Positions 1 through 7,314 of a DNA stretch of 17,609 nucleotides are shown here, one piece after another (within the stretch, counting starts at the first letter, position 1; each line of letters begins with the position of its first letter). A program made the translations under genes and the position numbers. The notes under the pieces are model-generated. The model saw only the letters and a list, made by a program, of their open reading frames with translations. It ran no database searches and was not told where the DNA came from. The stretch is from assembly GCA_964348185.1 (NCBI GenBank), contig CAYGBW010000106.1, forward strand, positions 1 through 17,609, in the 5' to 3' direction. The DNA is from CAYGBW01 sp964348185 (GTDB taxonomy: Bacteria > Desulfobacterota > BSN033 > WVXP01).

Positions 1-169
1 CTGTACAGAGTTTTTGACCCGTTCTAAGGCTCGGTCGTTCGATCTTCCGAACTCGGCCTAGCGGCCTCAGACAGCGGAATCTCGCCCCTTCGGGGACACT
101 CCCTTCGCCAAGACGGGTATCCCCAAAAACTCCGTAATGTTCGCTCCAGGGACATTTTTCAGTGACGAC
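1..169 (+). repeat. MITE-like repeat, copy A (left end outside window)
   Basis: This stretch is a direct repeat of 14112-14304. The two are near identical apart from about 24 extra bases in the second copy and scattered substitutions. An inner inverted repeat, ACAGAGTTTTTG at 5-16 against CAAAAACTCCGT at 124-135, matches at 11 of 12 positions. The right end TTTTTCAGTGACGAC (155-169) is the exact reverse complement of the left end of copy B, so it is probably the outer terminal repeat. The matching left end of copy A would lie about 30 bases before the window. The interior has a CCCC-TTC-GGGG hairpin. No coding capacity is visible. A non-autonomous transposon is the best reading; a REP-like structural repeat is the alternative. 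Confidence 0.75.
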
Positions 170-339
170 TAACTAAACCCATTAACGTAAATCCTTCTGT
201 AAAGTCAAGAGGATGTCCCAAGGATAGCCCAAGGCCTTCGGGCGAGAGCCGGTGGAGACCTGATCCCCCTCTCATCCGCCAAGGTCCATCTCTGGTTGAG
301 AGCATGCCACCCGACCCGAATTGAAACAACCACGCCTCC
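170..339. other. Intergenic spacer, nothing recognised
   Basis: About 170 bases between the repeat and the promoter of the small zinc-ribbon gene. I saw no convincing ORF, tRNA or known riboswitch. Reading frames here are short and lack a ribosome binding site. Confidence 0.5.
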
Positions 340-367
340 TTGACAAGGGGGCCTCCCTTCTTATAGG
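340..367 (+). promoter_or_regulatory. Putative sigma-70-type promoter for zinc-ribbon gene
   Basis: A perfect -35 hexamer TTGACA (340-345) is followed after 16 bases by TATAGG (362-367). A start site near 374 would leave a leader of about 75 bases before the ATG at 449. The call rests on hexamer match and spacing only. Confidence 0.5.
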
Positions 368-448
368 CTATTTCGACGGCGGGGAGCGTTACCCCTCAGG
401 ATTTCCCTCATGGCTTGCATATCTGCGGACTTACGATAGAGGTTGTCA

Positions 449-637
449 ATGGCAGACGAACCGATCGAAAAACCGATCAACAGAGCATTTCACATTTGCG
501 ACAAGTGCCACTATGAACGGGGTTTTCATGTCTCTCTCGAACCTCAGGATGGCCACCGTGAAATTGTCCTGATCTGCCCGAGCTGCGGTCAGCGATACGG
601 GGTGGGATGGAAAATCACCTCCATCGGAGACCCTTAG
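449..637 (+). CDS. Small zinc-ribbon protein, 62 aa
   Basis: A 62-residue protein with two CxxC pairs, C17/C20 and C43/C46, separated by 22 residues. This is the spacing of a small zinc ribbon. No membrane segment or signal peptide is present, so it should be cytoplasmic. The ATG at 449 is preferred to the TTG at 443 because GAGG (439-442) lies six bases upstream of the ATG. A promoter-like sequence sits at 340-367. Its stop overlaps the stop of the convergent minus-strand ORF at 634. Small proteins of this kind often bind nucleic acid or act as metal-dependent adaptors, but nothing here fixes a role. I do not recognise a specific family. It is probably monocistronic. Confidence 0.7.
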   Translation: MADEPIEKPINRAFHICDKCHYERGFHVSLEPQDGHREIVLICPSCGQRYGVGWKITSIGDP

Positions 638-831
638 GCGCCACCCTTTCGGAACCTCTGGTGCAACACGTCCCGCGGGGCCATCACCCTGGGTGCAACC
701 AGCCTCAACACGGCCATGGTCATAGCCATCTCCTTCTTGATCGATTCTCCATCCCATTCAGGGATAATTCTTGCAGCCAGGTTGAAAGCCGAGAAGAAAC
801 GGGGCGTGAACGTGAATCTAGCCCGCCTCAA
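634..831 (-). CDS. Doubtful 65-aa ORF at end of phosphoesterase operon
   Basis: This reading frame begins at a TTG that overlaps the end of the 102-aa gene by 14 bases. It ends in a TAA overlapping the stop of the convergent zinc-ribbon gene. GC at third codon positions is about 72%, consistent with coding DNA, but the opposite strand over 638-862 is equally open and similarly biased, so base usage cannot decide. No Shine-Dalgarno sequence precedes the TTG. An internal ATG (third residue of MAM) has AAGGAG at good spacing but would give only about 27 residues. The product is basic and matches no family I recognise. It may be a genuine small gene, a remnant, or noise. Confidence 0.3.
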   Translation of the reverse strand: MRRARFTFTPRFFSAFNLAARIIPEWDGESIKKEMAMTMAVLRLVAPRVMAPRDVLHQRFRKGGA

Positions 832-1126
832 GGCGGAGAAGGGTCACCGACTCGAGGTCTAAGAACTCATACTCGATCCGGGGATTCATCCATGCAATCC
901 TGCCCCCACATCCAGGGGGTGCCAATACGGGCTCTGGAGGGGGGCTATCCCAAACGATATGCCCCAGGAGCCTACCGGGTTCAATACGAACGCCCTCGCG
1001 AATATCCGGTTGCCAGCCTATGTCTAGGACAGCCCTTTCCTGCCTCTCAAAATACTCCCGCACCGTCCTCAGTTCGCGGTTCATTGAATCATAGACAACC
1101 GGAGAAGGAATCCGATTCTCTGGCAT
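818..1126 (-). CDS. Hypothetical 102-aa protein, lipoyl-like beta fold suspected
   Basis: This gene starts only six bases after the stop of the phosphoesterase gene. GAGGAG, which overlaps that upstream stop codon, sits nine bases before its ATG, so the two are almost certainly co-transcribed and perhaps translationally coupled. Residues about 37-100 are rich in Gly, Pro and beta-branched residues, with a pattern like biotinyl/lipoyl or HlyD-type hammerhead domains: a GV-x-PG-xLG turn, then an AP-x2-G-x-GRI turn, then a terminal LLRLE strand. The lysine that carries biotin or lipoate (MKM or DK motif) is absent, so if the fold is right it is a non-modified variant. There is no signal peptide. 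The fold is inferred from pattern only; no function can be assigned. Confidence 0.6.
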   Translation of the reverse strand: MPENRIPSPVVYDSMNRELRTVREYFERQERAVLDIGWQPDIREGVRIEPGRLLGHIVWDSPPPEPVLAPPGCGGRIAWMNPRIEYEFLDLESVTLLRLEAG

Positions 1127-1132
1127 ATTGGC

Positions 1133-2848
1133 CTACTCCTCAGGAAAAATGATAAACCAGTCATCTACAAGGGGTTGCCGTGCGTGCACGGAATCATACT
1201 TGCTCGCCCAAATGGCCTGGCTCAACCTGAATTTTGAGCGCTTTTCGGGATCTGCGACCGGGCGCTCCCGTTCGAAACGGTTGAGGGCCATGAGGAATTC
1301 TATTTTTTCGTCAAGCCCTTCGTGTCGGATGACGCGATCGATCCTTTCGAGCACATCGTCATCGCTCTGACAATCTGGCGGCCAGAAAGACGCATCTCCA
1401 GGGATGTGTGCTTGCGTTCGATTGAAGCGAAGGAGACGGTGATGGGCGGCGAGGAGCGCGTTTTTCAGTCGGATTTCCGTTTTGAATGCGTCGAGATCCT
1501 TGAGATCCTCATGGCGGAGAGGGTAATCGCCTTCACCGGGTTTCGCTTCCCACAACTCGTCATTTGTGGGTACCCCTTCGAATCGGCGCAATAACTCGTG
1601 CATTGTGAATCTCGGACTCCGAAGCATCAGGCGCTCGCCTGCCCGGTAAAACTGGAGGGTCCGTACCTCGAGGGACCAATCGAGGATTGACCCAACATTA
1701 AGCTCAAGCCACCGGTCTTTTCCACTGCCATGGACCATGAACTGTCCCGCATGGGTATGGGCGGACACGTAGAGGAGGGCCTTGGCGGTTCGTCTTAAGT
1801 CATCAAAAGGTGCCAGCGTCCTTTGGCTCAGGCTATCGAAGGGGTGGTGGCCCAACAACACCCAGACTCCATCTGGATGGGAATTGACCCAGGATTGAAC
1901 AATTTCAAACTGGTCGATAAGAAGCTCCCCCGTCAACCCTGCGTTAACCGTGGCAGGGGGAAGGGGAACCAGCGTAGGTGCTCCGTGATATTGCGTTGTG
2001 TCCAGGAGGATAACTCTGATCGAAATGTCGAACCCCAGGGCACTATCGGGAAACACCGATCGGTCAAGGGACAGGTCCGCTTCCTGAACCACGAAGGATC
2101 GCCACGGCTGCGTTTTGTCGATTCTCCACGAGATGGCGCGGAGAAAAGGACGCTCGTCCCTCTCTTCCCGGGCATATCTCCAGTCCCCCCTCTCTGGAAT
2201 CAAGGGGGAGAGCTCTTCGAGGTCGGTGTGGTCGGACCCATCAAGTCCCAGATGGCGGGCCAGCGCCTGGTACCCTGGACCCTCTTGGAGAATCAGAGCG
2301 GCCAGGTAGAGGCGGACCAATCGGTCCTTGGTCATCGGCCGGCCGGCGTTCCGGCATGCAGCTTGCCAATCGGCACCGGCCGGGTCGCGATGATAATTGC
2401 CGAAGAAATAGCCGTCATGGTTTCCCGGCGCCATAACCCAACCCTTCTTGGCCCGGCGCATGATCTCCCAGAATCGACTGAATTCTCCGGTGCAGGAGAG
2501 ATTACACGCATCACCCACATGGACGATCGGGTAGCGTTGACTTCGACTATCCACGAGCCACTTTAGGAAGTCCTGACCATAGAAGTCGAGCTGGATGGGA
2601 CGAATCGCGGATTGCACGATCTTGTCGACAAGGCCTGTTCGCAACACCGGGATTGGTTCTCCGTAGACGTTGTGAACCTGGTTATCCGCAACGAGAAAAA
2701 CCCGCTGAGAGGCAACCGTCGAAGGCGGTTCACCGGATGGGATGAGGTACCCACCGGGGAGTGAGGGGGGCCTTGAAAACCATCCACACCCTCCGAGGAG
2801 GACGACCAGAACGGTAAAGCAGCGGAACGTCCATGAACGACTGACCAT
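1133..2848 (-). CDS. Calcineurin-like metallophosphoesterase, predicted lipoprotein
   Basis: A 571-aa protein carrying the ordered metal-binding motifs of the calcineurin-like phosphoesterase family. From the chosen start these are VADNQVH (D55), GDACN (D113, N116), GNHD (N143, H144), GHHPF (333-337) and AHTHAG (363-368). The family hydrolyses phosphomono- or diesters using two metal ions; the substrate is unknown. The start at 2848 is preferred to one 27 codons upstream because it gives a basic-then-hydrophobic signal ending in a lipobox, LGGC with Cys21. AAGGGG lies nine bases before it. The protein should therefore be lipidated and exported. The C-terminal 190 residues after AHTHAG are helical, charged and unlike the core family, perhaps a partner-binding region. 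It is first in an operon with the 102-aa gene. No clear promoter was seen. Confidence 0.85.
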   Translation of the reverse strand: MVSRSWTFRCFTVLVVLLGGCGWFSRPPSLPGGYLIPSGEPPSTVASQRVFLVADNQVHNVYGEPIPVLRTGLVDKIVQSAIRPIQLDFYGQDFLKWLVDSRSQRYPIVHVGDACNLSCTGEFSRFWEIMRRAKKGWVMAPGNHDGYFFGNYHRDPAGADWQAACRNAGRPMTKDRLVRLYLAALILQEGPGYQALARHLGLDGSDHTDLEELSPLIPERGDWRYAREERDERPFLRAISWRIDKTQPWRSFVVQEADLSLDRSVFPDSALGFDISIRVILLDTTQYHGAPTLVPLPPATVNAGLTGELLIDQFEIVQSWVNSHPDGVWVLLGHHPFDSLSQRTLAPFDDLRRTAKALLYVSAHTHAGQFMVHGSGKDRWLELNVGSILDWSLEVRTLQFYRAGERLMLRSPRFTMHELLRRFEGVPTNDELWEAKPGEGDYPLRHEDLKDLDAFKTEIRLKNALLAAHHRLLRFNRTQAHIPGDASFWPPDCQSDDDVLERIDRVIRHEGLDEKIEFLMALNRFERERPVADPEKRSKFRLSQAIWASKYDSVHARQPLVDDWFIIFPEE

Positions 2849-2935
2849 TGCCCGACCCCTTGCAGCGCCATCCACAATGAGACCGCTGCCTGCGAAAGCA
2901 CGTAGATCTCTGCTACCACGGAAACTCATTGATTT

Positions 2936-3035
2936 CGAACCGCAGAAACCGCTGAATCCGCCGGTGGCGGACAGAATCGAAGTTAAGAGAGTTGCCTTAT
3001 TCCTTTAGAAAACCTCTAGCGTTTGAAATTCTTTG
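2936..3035 (+). repeat. Dispersed intergenic repeat, copy 1
   Basis: The start (CGAACCGCAGAA-ACCGCTGAA) and the end (CTTATTCCTTTA, then TTTGAAATTC-TTTG) match 10664-10756 in the same order and orientation, with a diverged middle. The middle contains a TCCGCC-GGT-GGCGGA hairpin. Both copies sit in non-coding DNA. Function is unknown; it behaves like a REP-type interspersed element. Confidence 0.55.
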
Positions 3036-3040
3036 CAATT

Positions 3041-3347
3041 AGGGAAGAACCGTCTAAGTCAGCAGCTCGACGGCTAGCTGGGCGTAAACCCGTGGGGCCT
3101 GATACACCTTTTCCAACTCGATCTGCTCTTCGACGGTAAGGGCATAGCGCTCATCGGCCGGGCCAAAACCGACGGTTGGGATGTGGGCTACCCCTGCCGT
3201 GTAGATTCCATCCGTTGAAAACGCCCATCTGCCTATCTCGGGGCGAAAGCCAAGGGTCTGCTCCACGGCGTGAAGGGTTGCCTGCACCAGCCGATTGTCT
3301 TCACGAGTAACCCCCGCCGGAAAGCCGTTCTCCTGGTGGTAGACATA
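3041..3347 (-). pseudogene. Duplicated 3' end of M20 peptidase gene (fragment)
   Basis: These 307 bases align without gaps to 7680-7986, the last 97 codons or so of the intact M20 gene plus 12 bases past its stop. I count 14 mismatches, about 95% identity. The open frame (3054-3362) starts at a TTG in unrelated sequence and lacks the catalytic domain, so it cannot be an active peptidase. The conserved final metal-ligand His of the family (H366 in the intact copy, in YAHTVEE) is Leu here, which fits loss of selection. Homology stops exactly at the junction with a radical SAM gene remnant. Confidence 0.9.
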
Positions 3348-3660
3348 ATGAGGCGTGTGCAACTATTTTCAGGCTCCTTCTTCGCCTCTGTTAGGAGACG
3401 GATATGGGTAATCACCCGATCGAAATCTCCCCCTATCCGATATTTCGAATAGGTTTCAGGACTCCCTCCATCGCAAGAAACAAGGATCTTGTCGACAAGG
3501 TTCGCAATAAGGTCCCTTGCGGTCTTCTCATCGCGTATGTTTAACGATTAGGTTGAGAACCTTTCGCCATCTCAAGACCTGCTTGAGATAAAGGAGCCTG
3601 TTTATCGGTCTCAGCTGGGTCTTTTTGTTGATCTCCACTTCACGATCGGCGCGTCGTTCA
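3348..3660 (-). pseudogene. Radical SAM protein remnant, frameshifted and deleted
   Basis: Two reading segments remain. The upstream one (about 3660-3528) encodes a basic N-terminal piece ending VLNLIVKHTR and then a stop. The downstream one (about 3533-3348), shifted by one frame, reads through ILVSCDGGSPETY and RIGGDFDRVITHI to TEAKKE. The second segment closely resembles the central part of radical SAM/SPASM proteins, where a (S/C)(I/C)DG.SPETY strand precedes a GGDF..VI..I helix. The CxxxCxxC cluster motif that should lie between the segments is missing, so an internal deletion is likely. The 3' end is replaced by the duplicated M20 fragment. It lies directly downstream of rfbG, so it was probably once the next gene of that operon. 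The family call is from memory. Confidence 0.65.
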
Positions 3661-3677
3661 TGCAAAAGGAAGGGGAA

Positions 3678-4661
3678 TCAACCGAAATACTCCCGGTACC
3701 AGTCGATGGTTCTCGATAGCCCCTCCTCAAGGCCTATCTTGGGCGTCCACCCGAGGACCTCCCTGGCCTTGGTGGCGTCGAGCCATTGCCTATCAATTTC
3801 GCCATAGCCTGTATTCTTACCCCGAATATCCGGTTTAAGACCCTGCTGCCCAGAGAGATCGATGATCTTCTCGACGAGGTCGAGGATTTTTACGGGTCGG
3901 TTGTGTCCCCCATTAAACACCTCTCCTGCTACCTCCCTGCCAGGTAAACGTCTGGCAATCTCGAGGTAGAGATCTACCGCATCGTCAACGAAAACGAAAT
4001 CCCTCTCGGGCGTCCCGTCGCTGCGGAGTACGGGGTTGTTGCCCTTCAACACAGCACGGACGGAGTCGGGAACGATCCGAGAGAAGTTTAGATCACCTCC
4101 ACCGTAAATGTTAGCGAAGCGCGTCACTGCCACGGGTAGGCCGAAAGTGCAGAAATAGCACCGGGCGAGAAGATCGGCACACGCTTTGGACGTGTCATAG
4201 GGATAGATGGGATTCAAGGGATAGTCTTCCCGGTAGGGGAGCTCCAGAGGGACTCCGTATGCCTTGTCACTTGAGGCCACGACGACACCTCGGATGGTCG
4301 TATGGAGGCGAAGGGCCTCGAGCAGGTTCCAGACACCTCGAATATTGGAGTCAAACGTGGACAGGGGTGATTGATTTGCCACGCCGACGATGGCCTGAGC
4401 CGCAAGATGGAAACAATACTCCACCCTATATTCCGAGGCTACCCGTGAAACCGAGGTGAAATCGGTCAAGGTCCCCCAGACCTCGTCCACCTGAGTGTCT
4501 AGGCCCAGTCTGTGGAAATTCGAGCCAGGCACGTGATCCCGAATGATGGCCACCACCCGGGCGCCTTCCAAGACCAACCGGTGACATAACCAGGAGCCCA
4601 CAAAACCGTTAGCTCCAGTCACGAGAACCCGTTTGTCCTGCCAGAAGGAGTTAACCATCAT
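3678..4661 (-). CDS. rfbG: CDP-glucose 4,6-dehydratase
   Basis: A 327-aa extended SDR enzyme. It has the NAD-binding GANGFVG (16-22), a Ser in SSDK (S131) and the catalytic YxxxK pair (Y155, K159). The FWQDKRVLVTG start and overall length fit RfbG, which converts CDP-glucose to CDP-4-keto-6-deoxyglucose in the cytoplasm. The neighbouring rfbF makes its substrate, which strongly supports the call over other SDR sugar enzymes. An ATG at 4760 overlaps the rfbF stop (ATGA) and would add 33 Arg/Gly-rich residues atypical of the family. I prefer the Met-Met start at 4661/4658, preceded by AGAAGAGG. No CDP-sugar reductase, epimerase or rfbH follows; the next gene is a broken radical SAM remnant. Confidence 0.88.
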   Translation of the reverse strand: MMVNSFWQDKRVLVTGANGFVGSWLCHRLVLEGARVVAIIRDHVPGSNFHRLGLDTQVDEVWGTLTDFTSVSRVASEYRVEYCFHLAAQAIVGVANQSPLSTFDSNIRGVWNLLEALRLHTTIRGVVVASSDKAYGVPLELPYREDYPLNPIYPYDTSKACADLLARCYFCTFGLPVAVTRFANIYGGGDLNFSRIVPDSVRAVLKGNNPVLRSDGTPERDFVFVDDAVDLYLEIARRLPGREVAGEVFNGGHNRPVKILDLVEKIIDLSGQQGLKPDIRGKNTGYGEIDRQWLDATKAREVLGWTPKIGLEEGLSRTIDWYREYFG

Positions 4662-4756
4662 CCCCTCTTCTAAACGACGTCGACCCCCCGGCTCCGGCTT
4701 GCTTCCTCTCCTCCCAGAAAACGATAGCCTCACCCCCAGCTCAGGAGATGCTCGAA

Positions 4757-5542
4757 TCATGGGCTCCAGATTTTCCAGGGTGCATCGCCCTTGGACCAGA
4801 GTTCATTGAGAACCAACACGTCCTTAAACGTGTCCATACACTGCCAGAAGCCATCATGGCGAAATGCCGAGAGTTGACCTTCGGCGACCAGTCTCTCCAG
4901 AGGCCGCCCCTCCAGGACGTCTTCCTCCCCGAGATAGGAGAGGAACTCCTTCTCGAAGACAAAAAAACCCCCATTGACCCATTTCTCCATCTTCGGTTTC
5001 TCACGGAATTCGGAAACCCGACTGTCCTTCCCAATGACAACCTCCCCGAACTGGGATACCGGCTCTACGACGGTCACCGTGCCGAGGGTTCCCTGTCTCC
5101 GGTGGAAAGCCAGAAGCGCCTGAACATCCACATTAGCGACCCCGTCTCCGTAGGTAGCCATGAACGTTTTCCCTTCCACGTATTTTGAAGCGATTTTGAT
5201 CCGTCCACCTGTCGGTGTTCCTTCTCCCGTTTCGGCGAATACGATCTTGAGGGACGTATTCTCCTGACCTTCCAGGGGCGAAAAACGGTCGACCCCTTCC
5301 CGAGAGGTATCAATCAGGAAGTCTCCACGGAGAATCCTTTCCTTGAATAGGAAATGTTGCTTGATCTCTGCTCCTTTGTAACCCAAACAGAGGATGAACT
5401 CGTTGAATCCCTGGGCCGCGTAGATCATCATGATATGCCACAAGATGGGGCGTCCCCCGATATCCACGAGAGCCTTGGGGATCAGCTCATTCCCGCTCGA
5501 TAAGCGTGTGCCTTTTCCGCCGCAAAGAATAAGGGTTTTCAT
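4757..5542 (-). CDS. rfbF: Glucose-1-phosphate cytidylyltransferase
   Basis: A 261-aa nucleotidyltransferase that makes CDP-glucose from CTP and glucose 1-phosphate, the entry step to CDP-deoxysugars. The N-terminus has the nucleotide-binding GGKGTRL (8-14) and PKALVDIGGRP (22-32). GDG (132-134) supplies a metal-binding Asp. FWQCMDTFKD near the C-terminus is typical of RfbF and separates it from glucose-1-phosphate thymidylyl- and uridylyltransferases. Length is normal for the family. It starts 27 bases after the glycosyltransferase stop, with no strong Shine-Dalgarno sequence, so coupling to upstream translation is likely. rfbG follows. Confidence 0.93.
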   Translation of the reverse strand: MKTLILCGGKGTRLSSGNELIPKALVDIGGRPILWHIMMIYAAQGFNEFILCLGYKGAEIKQHFLFKERILRGDFLIDTSREGVDRFSPLEGQENTSLKIVFAETGEGTPTGGRIKIASKYVEGKTFMATYGDGVANVDVQALLAFHRRQGTLGTVTVVEPVSQFGEVVIGKDSRVSEFREKPKMEKWVNGGFFVFEKEFLSYLGEEDVLEGRPLERLVAEGQLSAFRHDGFWQCMDTFKDVLVLNELWSKGDAPWKIWSP

Positions 5543-5569
5543 AGTACTGTTAAGAAGACGCCCTGGCCG

Positions 5570-6433
5570 TCATGCCCCCGGCGTGTCGATATGCTCCGAT
5601 CTTCCTTGGCCCGTTATCAAAGGCTGCGTGTCTCCTGGAATACGGATTCGTTTTAATTCGTACAGCTTCGTGTATTTTGCATGCACATAGAAAGCCGAAG
5701 TGATCGCAATGATGAACCCCGGCCAGCCATCGAGGAACCCGAGCTTGAACAAATAGCACTTAAGGAACCTGAAAACCGGGCGTAAGGCCAGGTTAACGAA
5801 TCCAGCCTTTCTGTTCTCGGCGAACATGGCCCTAGCCGCAAGGTCCGAATAGGTTTGAACCGTCTCGATCTGGTGGGCGAAATCCTTGTAATTGTAATGG
5901 AAGAGCTCGCCTTTAAGGTGGCCTATCGGGCCATCAATGATCACCTTCTCGTGAGGCTCGGTCCCCTCATAGCGCATTCGGCTCTTCCGGAACAACCGAG
6001 TAACCCGGTCAGGATACCATTCGCCGTGGCGGATCCACCGTCCGAGGTGCCACGTCAGCCTCGGCATTGTATAGCCAACCCGATGGTCCCCAACTTTTGC
6101 AAGAACCCCCTTGATCTCCTCTACCAGTCCGGATGTCGGGCGCTCATCGGCGTCAACGCTGAAAACCCAATCGTGGGAAGCTTTCGAGACGGCAAAGCGT
6201 TTCTTATCAATATACCCCCAGTATTCCCTCTGGTATATCGCGTTGGTGTATTTCCTAGCCACGTCCACGGTGTGGTCTTGACTATAGGAGTCAACCACCA
6301 CGATCTCGTCGGCCCAACGGAGCGCATCAAGGCACCCGGGAAGGTTGCGTTCCTCATTATAAACGATGAGGACCGCCGAAACCTTTTCCGTGGGGCCACC
6401 ATATCTTGAAGCGTCAGATACTGTCAACACCAA
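5570..6433 (-). CDS. Family 2 glycosyltransferase, WaaE/KdtX-like
   Basis: A 287-aa GT-A enzyme. The nucleotide-sugar fold starts at VSAVLIVYNEERNL (18-31), followed by EIVVVDS and the metal-binding SVDADE (D94, D96). A hydrophobic C-terminal region (about 225-255, including LDGWPGF) probably sits on the inner face of the membrane. This layout resembles the WaaE group, which adds glucose to LPS inner-core heptose; donor and acceptor are inferred. No in-frame ATG exists near the start. TTG at 6433 is chosen because GGAGAGG lies five bases upstream; GTG at 6430 is also possible. It is the first gene after a strong promoter (6535-6563) and is followed by rfbF and rfbG. Confidence 0.87.
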   Translation of the reverse strand: MVLTVSDASRYGGPTEKVSAVLIVYNEERNLPGCLDALRWADEIVVVDSYSQDHTVDVARKYTNAIYQREYWGYIDKKRFAVSKASHDWVFSVDADERPTSGLVEEIKGVLAKVGDHRVGYTMPRLTWHLGRWIRHGEWYPDRVTRLFRKSRMRYEGTEPHEKVIIDGPIGHLKGELFHYNYKDFAHQIETVQTYSDLAARAMFAENRKAGFVNLALRPVFRFLKCYLFKLGFLDGWPGFIIAITSAFYVHAKYTKLYELKRIRIPGDTQPLITGQGRSEHIDTPGA

Positions 6434-6534
6434 CTAACCCTCTCCGCCAATTCTCGTTTTTGGCGTCTCCATTGATACCGAGTTCCGAAGGGAAAAAGGA
6501 TCCAAAAATCCCTGAGAATCTAGTTTCCAGCGTG

Positions 6535-6563
6535 AATATAGGAGAAATAGTACCCCATGTCAA
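6535..6563 (-). promoter_or_regulatory. Strong sigma-70-type promoter of the GT2-rfbF-rfbG operon
   Basis: Read on the minus strand, a perfect -35 TTGACA (6563-6558) is separated by exactly 17 bases from a -10 TATATT (6540-6535). A transcript starting near 6528 would carry a leader of about 95 bases to the TTG at 6433. This is the best promoter match in the window. Confidence 0.75.
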
Positions 6564-6703
6564 GCAAAGCGCCTCCCAAGCAAGAATTCCGCACTTAGGC
6601 GGTTTAATCTCCATAAGGCATTGAATGGGGGGAAGATTTCCCCTGTAGGGTACAGCGGGCAAGTCCGCAAGCGTTTTATTTTCTCATTTAGGGTGTCTAT
6701 TCT

Positions 6704-7314
6704 ATGAGAGCTATGCAGTGTGGCCGTGGGATGATGTCTGAACCAGTGGTCAAGACCGGAGTAGTTGACCAGAACCTTGAGCCCCTGATTCTCTATCTCC
6801 CAACGTTGATGGCCGATCCGGCTGATCGTATCGGTCGAGACGATGGCTTTGGGAAACGGGGTACACCCCGACCAGTCAGAACGCTTGCCTTTGGCGTTGG
6901 TTTCCAAAGGACGGACAATTCGAAAGGGGCCTTCGCCCCCGGGCCAGGGATCAAACCCCTGCTCGTCCCAGCGCTCATCGAGAACCGAACCCTGGTTTTT
7001 GACAAGGATTCCACAATCCCTTGAATCTCCTGATAACGCTCCACCCAAGCCCGAATCCGAAGATGCCACGTTCGAGGACCGCATTGCATGGGGTGCTTGC
7101 CCCTGCGACTCTGAGCCACATAGAGAGACTCGTGCTCGTGTCCTCTCTGACATCTGCAGCCCGGCTTACCACAGGGTTTTCTCATCGTTAAGAGATTTCC
7201 TCGCATCAGCCCTCCAGAACGAACAAGCTGGGTCAGCCGGGAGCGGAGCTTCCGTTCGGCGGCAGGCAGGTCCGATCGACGCTTCGAAGAAACCTCCTTC
7301 ACAACCTTATACAT
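6704..7314 (-). mobile_element. IS fossil: DUF6788-like N-part joined to transposase C-part
   Basis: The upstream part (7314 to about 6992) encodes about 107 residues with MRGNLLTMRKPCGKPGCRC, then a basic loop and a helix of the type RAWVERYQEIQ. This resembles the DUF6788 family, small proteins often found beside transposases. The downstream part (about 6996-6704), one frame away, reads through RIVRPLETNAKG and VSTDTISRIGHQRWEIENQ to GLDHWFRHHP. That pattern resembles the C-terminal end of DDE transposases in which the catalytic Glu lies in a RWxIE motif. The catalytic core between the two parts is missing and the frames do not join. I see no clear terminal inverted repeats. Family names are recalled, not searched. 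Confidence 0.7.

Noticed and set aside
607..1152. 181-aa plus-strand ORF
   Set aside because: Rich in His, Arg, Ser and Pro with no domain; it is antisense to the 102-aa gene, which has an operon position and ribosome binding site.
1823..2566. 247-aa plus-strand ORF
   Set aside because: Antisense to the phosphoesterase motifs; no recognisable domain.
4662..4760. Upstream ATG of rfbG overlapping the rfbF stop
   Set aside because: It would add 33 Arg/Gly-rich residues not typical of RfbG; the Met-Met start has a purine-rich site and the family N-terminus. The ATGA overlap keeps it possible.
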